The translations under genes and the position numbers were made by a program. The notes beneath the pieces are model-generated. The model was not told the origin of the DNA and did not search any database. It saw nothing but the letters and a program-made list of their open reading frames with translations. This document shows positions 51,565 to 57,926 of a stretch of DNA of 64,000 bases, piece by piece. The DNA comes from Curtobacterium guangdongense. GTDB taxonomy: Bacteria; Actinomycetota; Actinomycetes; Actinomycetales; Microbacteriaceae. The DNA lies in NCBI RefSeq assembly GCF_049341845.1, contig NZ_JBMPIT010000001.1:62001-126000 (forward strand), given 5' to 3'. Within the stretch, counting starts at the first letter, position 1, and the number at the start of each line of letters is the position of its first letter.

Positions 51565-54201
51565 ATGGCCGGTCTGCTCTACCGCCTCGGACGATTCTCC
51601 GCTCGGCGGCATTGGCTCGTGATCGTCTCCTGGATCGTGATCATGGGGATCGCGGGCGGCACGTACGCACTGTTCGCCGGGTCGATCTCGTCGTCCATCA
51701 CCATCCCCGGCACCAAGACGTCCCAGGTGCAGGACGAACTCGCCGACAAGTTCCCGAGCGCGAACGGCGGCAACGGCACGCTGGTCTTCGAGACGAAGAA
51801 CGGCGACGCGTTCACCGACGCGCAGAAGACCGACATCGCGGACTTCATGAAGGGCCTCGAGGACCTCAACGGCGTCAAGGGCGCGACCAGCGGCTTCGAC
51901 ACCCAGCAGCAGCTCGACGACCAGCGCCAGAAGCTCGTCGACGGGCAGCAGCAGATCGACGACGGTCGCACGAAGATCACCGACGGGCAGCAGCAGCTCG
52001 ACGCGCAGAAGCAGCAGCTCGAGGACGGCAAGACGAAGATCGCCGCCGCCCAGGCGCAGCTCGACGCACAGAAGCAGCAGGCCGCAGCGGCCGGCGGCGC
52101 CGCTGCGGCAGCTGCCGAGGCGCAGCTCGCACAGGCACAGGCGCAGATCGACGCCCAGCAGCAGCAGATCACCGCCGGCGAGCAGCAGCTCGCCGAGGCG
52201 CAGAAGACGATCGACACGAACACGCAGAAGCTCGACGACAGCGAGCAGGAACTGCAGCAGGGCACGAAGCTCCTCGACCTGTCGAAGGACATCCGCTTCG
52301 TCTCGAAGGACGGCAGCGCCGCGATCGGCACCGTCCAGTTCACGAACTCCACGTACGAGGTCCCGCAGACCACGAAGACGGCCATCTCCGACAAGGCCGA
52401 CTCCGCCGGCATCAGCGGCGTGAACGTCTTCGTGTCGAACGACATCGCCCAGGGCGTGCCGTCCATCCTCGGGCCGGGCGAGATCGCCGGTGTCATCATC
52501 GCCGCGCTCGTGCTGTTCTTCATGCTCCGCACGGTCATCGGCGCCGCGGTCCCGCTCGTCAGCGCGCTGCTCGGCGTCGGCGTGGCGTCGCTCGCCGCGC
52601 TGTCCTTCTCGAGCCTCGTCGAGTTCATCTCGGTGACGCCGGTGCTGGGGGTGATGCTGGGCCTGGCGGTCGGCATCGACTACTCGCTGTTCATCCTCAA
52701 CAGACACCGGACACAGCTGAAGCAGGGCATGCAGGTGCACGAGTCCATCGGGCTCGCGAACGGCACCTCCGGGAACGCCGTGGTGTTCGCGGGCGCGACC
52801 GTCATCGTCGCCCTCCTCGCGCTGAACATCACCGGCATCCCGTTCCTCGGCCTGATGGGAACGGTCGGCGCGGTCGCGGTCTTCTTCGCGATCTGCATCG
52901 CGACGTCGTTCACACCGGCACTGCTGTCGCTCATCGGCATGCGCATCCTCCGCAAGAAGGAACGCGCACGCATCGGCAACACGGGCTCGACGCGGGTCCC
53001 GAACAAGCCGATGTCGACCTGGCGCGCGATCATCACCCTGGTGGCCGGGGTCGCCGTGCTCGGCACCATCGCCCTGCCTGCGGCACAGATGCGTCTCGGA
53101 CTGCCGAGCGGCTCGTCCGAGGCGGTCGACTCCAGCCAGTACAAGGCGTACAAGACGCTCGACAAGGAGTTCGGCGCCGGTCAGAACGGTCCGCTCCTCG
53201 TCGTCGCGACCCTGCCGAAGGCGATCGACGAGGCCGACGTCACGGCCACCGAGGTCACCATCGGCGAGGCCATCGCGAAGAACGACGACGTGGACGCCGT
53301 CCTGCCGATCGGCGCGTCGAAGGACCGCTCGATCATCGCCTTCCAGGTGAAGCCGAACGGCGGCCCGGACAGCGTCTCCACGGAGGACCTCGTCAAGGAC
53401 CTCCGCGCGCAGGACGTGACCGTCGACGACGGCAAGGCATCGCTCGGCGTCGCCGGCAACGCGTCGGCCAACATCGACGTGTCCGAGAAGCTCGCGAACG
53501 TCCTGCCGCTCTACCTCGTGGTGGTCGTCGGGCTGTCGCTCATCATCCTGATCATCGTGTTCCGGTCATTCCTGGTCCCGATCACGGCGACGGCGGGCTT
53601 CATCCTGTCGGTCCTGGCGTCCTTCGGTGGTCTGACCGCGATCTACCAGTTCGGCTGGCTCGGCAGCGTGTTCGGGGTGCACGACCCCGCACCGATCCTG
53701 AGCTTCCTGCCCATCATCGAGATCGGCATCCTGTTCGGGCTCGCGATGGACTACCAGCTGTTCCTGGTGTCCGGCATGCGGGAGGCGTACGCCCACGGCG
53801 CCAGCGCGAAGGTGGCCGTCCAGCGCGGGCTGCACGCCGGTCGCGCGGTGGTCACGGCAGCGGCGATCATCATGATCTCGGTGTTCGCGGGGTTCATCTT
53901 CTCGGACTCCTCCACGATCAAGCCGATCGGCTTCGGCCTGGCGTTCGGTGTGCTGGTCGACGCGTTCGTCGTCCGCATGCTGCTCATCCCGGCGGCGATG
54001 CACCTGCTCGGCAAGAGCGCGTGGTGGTTCCCGAAGTGGCTCGACCGCATCGTGCCGGACGTCGACGTGGAGGGCGCGAAGCTCGAGCGCACGCATCCGG
54101 TCGCCGGGCACGAGGACACGCACACCGGTTCGCACGCGCTCCCCGTCGAGCCCGACGCGAACGCGCACGAGTCCGGTCACCCGCCGGCGCACCGCGCGTA
54201 G
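51565..54201 (+). CDS. MMPL-family RND exporter
   Basis: 878 residues from ATG 51565, with GAAAGGA upstream. The first membrane helix (HWLVIVSWIVIMGIAGGTYALF) is followed by a large extracellular loop that carries an unusual Gln-rich coiled coil of about 140 residues (heptad-like QQLDDQRQKLVDGQQQIDDG, residues about 115-240). Then come five helices with GLAVGIDYSLFILNRHR, a second loop, and the second set with GILFGLAMDYQLFLVSGMRE. Asp in GIDYS and AMDYQ are the proton-relay residues. It exports lipids or drugs by proton motive force. The His-rich C-terminal tail is cytoplasmic. Confidence 0.93.
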   Translation: MAGLLYRLGRFSARRHWLVIVSWIVIMGIAGGTYALFAGSISSSITIPGTKTSQVQDELADKFPSANGGNGTLVFETKNGDAFTDAQKTDIADFMKGLEDLNGVKGATSGFDTQQQLDDQRQKLVDGQQQIDDGRTKITDGQQQLDAQKQQLEDGKTKIAAAQAQLDAQKQQAAAAGGAAAAAAEAQLAQAQAQIDAQQQQITAGEQQLAEAQKTIDTNTQKLDDSEQELQQGTKLLDLSKDIRFVSKDGSAAIGTVQFTNSTYEVPQTTKTAISDKADSAGISGVNVFVSNDIAQGVPSILGPGEIAGVIIAALVLFFMLRTVIGAAVPLVSALLGVGVASLAALSFSSLVEFISVTPVLGVMLGLAVGIDYSLFILNRHRTQLKQGMQVHESIGLANGTSGNAVVFAGATVIVALLALNITGIPFLGLMGTVGAVAVFFAICIATSFTPALLSLIGMRILRKKERARIGNTGSTRVPNKPMSTWRAIITLVAGVAVLGTIALPAAQMRLGLPSGSSEAVDSSQYKAYKTLDKEFGAGQNGPLLVVATLPKAIDEADVTATEVTIGEAIAKNDDVDAVLPIGASKDRSIIAFQVKPNGGPDSVSTEDLVKDLRAQDVTVDDGKASLGVAGNASANIDVSEKLANVLPLYLVVVVGLSLIILIIVFRSFLVPITATAGFILSVLASFGGLTAIYQFGWLGSVFGVHDPAPILSFLPIIEIGILFGLAMDYQLFLVSGMREAYAHGASAKVAVQRGLHAGRAVVTAAAIIMISVFAGFIFSDSSTIKPIGFGLAFGVLVDAFVVRMLLIPAAMHLLGKSAWWFPKWLDRIVPDVDVEGAKLERTHPVAGHEDTHTGSHALPVEPDANAHESGHPPAHRA

Positions 54202-54215
54202 CGACGCACCAGCCT

Positions 54216-54256
54216 GGAGGCCCGGTGCCGGTCCGTCGGACCGGCACCGGGCCTCC
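54216..54256. terminator. Perfect 19-bp hairpin (GGAGGC family)
   Basis: Arms 54216-54234 and 54238-54256 pair perfectly around GTC. It ends the TetR-MMPL operon. Confidence 0.85.
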
Positions 54257-54301
54257 TGTCCGTGCGCCCACCGCGGACCCGGTCCGTGCGATGCAGGCGA
54301 T

Positions 54302-54324
54302 CGTTCGTGCGCGAACGGTACGCT
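54302..54324 (+). promoter_or_regulatory. OhrR-type operator and -10 box
   Basis: CGTTCGTGCGCGAACG (54302-54317) has perfect 6-base arms. TACGCT (54319-54324) follows as a -10 box. The start would fall on or near the ATG at 54331, so the transcript may be leaderless. The half-site TCGTTCGTGC recurs twice at 54781-54815. Confidence 0.72.
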
Positions 54325-54330
54325 GGGCGC

Positions 54331-54774
54331 ATGGCGCAGACCGAGATCGACCCCCTCGCCCTCGACCGGCAGCTCTGCTTCGCGCTCGCGGCCACGAGCC
54401 GCAGCGTCATCGGGCTGTACCGCGACCTGCTCGAACCGATGGGCCTCACGCACCCGCAGTACCTCGTGATGCTCGCCCTATGGGAGCACGACCCCCGTTC
54501 GGTGCGCGAGATCGCCGGCGAACTCCGCCTCGAGTCCGCGACGCTCAGCCCGCTGCTCAAGCGGCTCGAGGCCTCCGGCTACGTCAAGCGCACCAGGAGC
54601 AGCACCGACGAACGACAGCTCGAGGTCTCCCTGACGACCGCAGGACGAGCACTCCGCGAGCGCGCGCGCTCGGTGCCGATCGCCGTCGCGGACCGGCTCG
54701 GGTGGCCGCTCGACCGACTCGAACGACTCAAGAACGAGCTGACGGAACTCCTCGAACTCGTCGACACCGTGTGA
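54331..54774 (+). CDS. OhrR-type MarR-family redox regulator
   Basis: 147 residues. LDRQLCFALAATSRSVIGLYRDLLEPMGLTHPQYLVMLALWEHD matches OhrR closely, with the peroxide-sensing Cys at position 16. The winged helix is SVREIAGELRLESATLSPLLKRLEASGYVKRTRSSTDERQ. OhrR represses organic-peroxide defence genes until its Cys is oxidised. No ohr/osmC gene is adjacent; the next gene instead encodes a tiny zinc-ribbon protein with matching operator sequences. Confidence 0.9.
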   Translation: MAQTEIDPLALDRQLCFALAATSRSVIGLYRDLLEPMGLTHPQYLVMLALWEHDPRSVREIAGELRLESATLSPLLKRLEASGYVKRTRSSTDERQLEVSLTTAGRALRERARSVPIAVADRLGWPLDRLERLKNELTELLELVDTV

Positions 54775-54780
54775 TCCCCA

Positions 54781-54815
54781 TTCGTTCGTGCAATGATGAT
54801 GAGTGCACGAACGAA
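54781..54815. promoter_or_regulatory. Wide inverted repeat before the zinc-ribbon gene
   Basis: TTCGTTCGTGCA (54781-54792) and TGCACGAACGAA (54804-54815) are perfect 12-base arms separated by 11 bases. Each arm contains the TCGTTCGTGC half-site found in the OhrR promoter. AATGAT between them may be a -10 box. Confidence 0.75.
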
Positions 54816-54824
54816 AGGACCATC

Positions 54825-55037
54825 GTGGGACGCTTCGGCAGCTGGTACGAACGCTGGAACAGCACACTCATCCGCAAGATGGGTCCGTCGCAGATCGGTG
54901 CGGGGCACCCGGAAGGCGTCGACGACCGCAGCATCGACCGCCCGTGCCCGATGTGCGGCGCGGCGCTCTCGCGGCACCAGGTGATCCGACCAGAAGGCCA
55001 GGTCCGGTCCTCCACGCTGGTCTGCCCACGCGACTGA
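54825..55037 (+). CDS. Small zinc-ribbon-like protein
   Basis: 70 residues from GTG 54825, with GAAAGGA 5 bases upstream. The N-terminal half is basic and aromatic (GRFGSWYERWNSTLIRKMGPSQIGAG); the C-terminal half has DRPCPMCGAALSRHQ, then VRSSTLVCPRD. That gives CPMC and a third Cys, so at most a partial zinc ribbon with His as possible fourth ligand. It does not match a family I know. Its promoter carries the OhrR-like inverted repeat, so it is probably part of the peroxide response. Confidence 0.7.
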   Translation: MGRFGSWYERWNSTLIRKMGPSQIGAGHPEGVDDRSIDRPCPMCGAALSRHQVIRPEGQVRSSTLVCPRD

Positions 55038-55134
55038 GCCCACCAAGACCCGGCCAGCCGAAACGCCGTCCCCCGGGAACTGGGAATCGACCCCGTTCCG
55101 GAATTGCACCGAGCAACACGTCGTTCCCCTCGTC

Positions 55135-56232
55135 GTGAAGCTCTTCGAACCCGCCACCTTCGGCGCACTCCCCCTGTCGAACCGCATCGTCATGGCCCCG
55201 CTGACCCGGACGCGCGCCGGCCTGCACGGCGTCCCGAACGACCTGCTCGTCGAGCACTACGCGCAGCGCGCGAGCCTCGGCCTCATCGTCACCGAGGGCA
55301 CGTGGCCCGTCCAGGAAGGCCGCTCGTACCCCGGCCAGCCCGGCATCGAGACCGACGAGCAGATCGCCGGCTGGCGCCGCGTCGCCGACGCCGTGCACGC
55401 GGCCGGCGGCACGATCGTCATGCAGCTCATGCACGGCGGGCGGGTCTCGCACCCGTCGATCGCCGGCACGCCCCGCATCGTCGGGCCGTCCGCCATCGCA
55501 GCACCGGGACAGACCCACCTCGCCGACGGGACGAAGGCCGACATGCCGGTCCCGCACGAGCTGACCACCGCCGAGGTGCAGGACGCCGTGCAGGGCTTCG
55601 TGCAGGCCGCCCGCAACGCGATCGCCGCCGGACTCGACGGCGTCGAGGTGCACGGGGCGAACGGGTACCTCGTGCACGAGTTCATGTCGAGCACGTCGAA
55701 CACCCGCACCGACCAGTACGGCGGCTCCCCGGAGAACCGTGCCCGCTTCGCGATCGAGGTCACCACCGCGATCGCCGAGGCGATCGGCGCGGACCGCACC
55801 GGCATCCGCCTGTCGCCGGAGCACGGCATCCAGGGCGTCATCGAGAACGACCCGGCCGACGTGCTGGCGACCTACACCGCCCTCGCCGAGGGCCTCGCAC
55901 CGCTCGGCCTGGCGTTCGTCGACGTCCTGCACGCCGAGCCGACCGGCGAGCTCGTGCAGCACATCCGTCGCACGGTGGGCGCCCCGTTCATCGTGAACTC
56001 GGGCTTCAGCGCGCTGACCACCCGTGACGAGGCGATCGCCCTGGTCGACGGCGACCACGCGGACGCCGTCGCAGCCGGACGCCCCGCGATCGCGAACCCG
56101 GACCTCGCGCACCGCTGGGAGCACGACACCGAGCTCAACGAGCCCCGCCCCGAGCTGTTCTACGGCCAGAGCGCCGAGGGTTACACCGACTACCCCACGC
56201 TCGCCGAGACGCGCGCGACGGCCAGCGCGTAG
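55135..56232 (+). CDS. Old yellow enzyme-family ene-reductase (NemA-like)
   Basis: 365 residues from GTG 55135. FMN-barrel motifs are FEPATFGALPLSNRIVMAPLTRTRA, LIVTEGTWPVQEGRSYPGQPGI, MQLMHGGRVSHPS, VEVHGANGYLVHEFMSSTSNTRTDQYGGS (His and Asn substrate ligands) and FIVNSGFS. It reduces electrophilic alkenes, nitro compounds or N-ethylmaleimide with NADPH. Together with the OhrR-type regulator 360 bases upstream it suggests an oxidant/electrophile defence group; direct control by OhrR is not shown by an obvious site at 55040-55134. Confidence 0.92.
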   Translation: MKLFEPATFGALPLSNRIVMAPLTRTRAGLHGVPNDLLVEHYAQRASLGLIVTEGTWPVQEGRSYPGQPGIETDEQIAGWRRVADAVHAAGGTIVMQLMHGGRVSHPSIAGTPRIVGPSAIAAPGQTHLADGTKADMPVPHELTTAEVQDAVQGFVQAARNAIAAGLDGVEVHGANGYLVHEFMSSTSNTRTDQYGGSPENRARFAIEVTTAIAEAIGADRTGIRLSPEHGIQGVIENDPADVLATYTALAEGLAPLGLAFVDVLHAEPTGELVQHIRRTVGAPFIVNSGFSALTTRDEAIALVDGDHADAVAAGRPAIANPDLAHRWEHDTELNEPRPELFYGQSAEGYTDYPTLAETRATASA

Positions 56233-56246
56233 CAACCGGCCAGCAG

Positions 56247-56294
56247 GACGGACGGGAGGCCCGTGGCGGGATCGCCACGGGCCTCCCGTCCGTC
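56247..56294. terminator. Perfect 22-bp hairpin (GGACGGGAGGC family)
   Basis: Arms 56247-56268 and 56273-56294 pair perfectly around GGAT. It lies between convergent genes and overlaps the stop codon of the mocA-like gene by two bases. Confidence 0.88.
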
Positions 56295-56868
56295 ACGGCG
56301 CCGGTCGGTCCTGGTCGGCGCCGTCCCACAGGTCGGCGCACTCGACGCGGTCGGCGCCGTTCCGGCGCAGGTACGCGCCGGCGCCCCGGTCCCCGTCGAG
56401 TTCGGCGCGGACGGCGGGCCAGTGCGCGCGACCGAGGAGGACGGGGTGCCCAGGACGACCGTCGTGGACGGCCTGGCGGAGCGTGTCCTCGCGGGCTCTC
56501 GGCCCCAGCACCCGGCGGACCGCCTCGGCAGGGAGCCCGGGCAGGTCGACCAGGGTGACCAGGGCGGCATCGACCGCCGGGTCCTCGTCGAGCGCGACGA
56601 GGCCGGCGTCGAGGGAGGCACCGAGCCCGTCCCGCCACCGCTCCGCGACGGTCACGCTGACCCCTGGTCGTGCGGGGACGAGCGAGCGGGCCTCGTCGGC
56701 GGCGGCACCGAGGACGACCAGGACGCCGTCACAGCCGCCGTCGAGCAGTGCCCCGACGGCGAGTTCCAGCCACGGCTGGCCGGTGTCGTCACGGACGAGG
56801 GCCTTCGGCCGGCCCATGCGCGTGCCGGCGCCGGCGGCGAGGACGAGTCCGACGGTCCTGGTCTGCAT
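56293..56868 (-). CDS. MocA-like molybdenum-cofactor nucleotidyltransferase
   Basis: 191 residues. The N-terminal VGLVLAAGAGTRMGRPKAL is the nucleotidyltransferase signature of the MobA/MocA family, and TLVDLPGLPAEAVRRVLG plus GRPGHPVLLGRAHWPAV follow as in MocA. It transfers CMP to molybdopterin, making the cytosine-dinucleotide cofactor used by xanthine-dehydrogenase-type enzymes. It is divergent from the hydroxylase genes at 57111-61719, which supports that role. CTP versus GTP specificity is inferred from this context. Confidence 0.85.
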   Translation of the reverse strand: MQTRTVGLVLAAGAGTRMGRPKALVRDDTGQPWLELAVGALLDGGCDGVLVVLGAAADEARSLVPARPGVSVTVAERWRDGLGASLDAGLVALDEDPAVDAALVTLVDLPGLPAEAVRRVLGPRAREDTLRQAVHDGRPGHPVLLGRAHWPAVRAELDGDRGAGAYLRRNGADRVECADLWDGADQDRPAP

Positions 56869-57022
56869 GCCCCGAGCATGCCAGTCGTCAGGAGGCGTGC
56901 CTGCGCCTGCCCGTCGTCACCGGGCGTGCCCGTCGTCACGAGACGTTCCGCGCCGGAAACGGGGCCGAAACACTCGTTTCCTAGTGTGGCGCCCACGACA
57001 CCACCGATCGAGGAGATCAGCG

Positions 57023-57181
57023 ATGGCCTGGAACCGGGGCATGATCGCGCACGGCCGACAGCCGGCGCGCGCAGACGCCCTGTTCCTCCACGCCCAGATC
57101 GGACCCGTCCATGGACCTCGTCACCGTCCGCACCGTGCGGACGCCGTCGCACCGCGACGAACTCGCACTCGACCGCGGTGA
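57023..57181 (+). CDS. Possible leader ORF overlapping the FAD-subunit gene
   Basis: 52 codons (MAWNRGMIAHGRQPARADAL then an Arg/His-rich end). AGGAG lies 7 bases before the ATG, a better ribosome site than that of the FAD-subunit gene, which starts at 57111 in another frame. Translation of this ORF could reopen or restart into the downstream gene. It may also be chance. Confidence 0.35.
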   Translation: MAWNRGMIAHGRQPARADALFLHAQIGPVHGPRHRPHRADAVAPRRTRTRPR

Positions 57182-57926
57182 GCGACCGCTCGCCGGCGGC
57201 ACCTGGCTCTTCTCCGAGGAGCAACCGGGGCTGACCGGCCTCGTCGACCTCACGACGCTCGGGTGGCCGGACGTCGAGCGGTCCTCCGGGACACTCACGA
57301 TCGCGGCGACGTGCACGATCGCGTCGCTCCTGCGGCTCGCACCCGACGACGACTGGCGCGCCTGGCCGCTCGTCGAACAGTGTGCGAACGCCCTCCTCGC
57401 CTCGTTCAAGGTGTGGAACGCCGCGACGATCGGCGGGAACGTCGCGGTCGGGCTGCCCGCCGGGGCGATGACCGCGCTCCTCTGCACCCTCGACGCGGTC
57501 GCCGTGGTGTGGACGCCGTCCGGTGGCGCACGCCGGCTGCCCGTGTCGGAGCTCGTGCGAGGGGTGAGGACGCTCGACCTCGGCCCCGGCGAGGTGATCC
57601 GGGCGTTCGAGGTACCGACCGCTCCGCTCCGTGCCACGACCGGGTACCGCCGGGTCTCGCTCAGCCCGCACGGCAGGTCCGGGGCGCTCGTGACCGCCCG
57701 GTGGGACGCGAGCGGGTTCGTGCTCGTCGTCACCGCCGCCACACCCCGCCCACTCGTGCTCCGCTTCGCGACGGTCCCGTCCGCGGCCGAACTGGACGCC
57801 GCGATGGCCGCGCACGACGATTGGTACGACGACCCGCACGGCTCCCCCGACTGGCGGCGAGCGGTCAGCACCCGGTTCGCACACGAGCTCCGGGACGACG
57901 CGGCGAGTGCGGGAGGTGCGTCGTGA
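57111..57926 (+). CDS. Xanthine dehydrogenase FAD-binding subunit
   Basis: 271 residues. The FAD_binding_5 domain has the short phosphate loop RPLAGGTWLF (first motif) and ATIGGNVAVGLPAGAMTALLC (second motif). The C-terminal CO_deh_flav_C domain starts near YRRVSLSPHGRSGALVTARW. It passes electrons from the Fe-S clusters to NAD or another acceptor. GTGA overlap with the next gene couples their translation. Slightly shorter than many family members (about 280-290). Confidence 0.92.
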   Translation: MDLVTVRTVRTPSHRDELALDRGERPLAGGTWLFSEEQPGLTGLVDLTTLGWPDVERSSGTLTIAATCTIASLLRLAPDDDWRAWPLVEQCANALLASFKVWNAATIGGNVAVGLPAGAMTALLCTLDAVAVVWTPSGGARRLPVSELVRGVRTLDLGPGEVIRAFEVPTAPLRATTGYRRVSLSPHGRSGALVTARWDASGFVLVVTAATPRPLVLRFATVPSAAELDAAMAAHDDWYDDPHGSPDWRRAVSTRFAHELRDDAASAGGAS

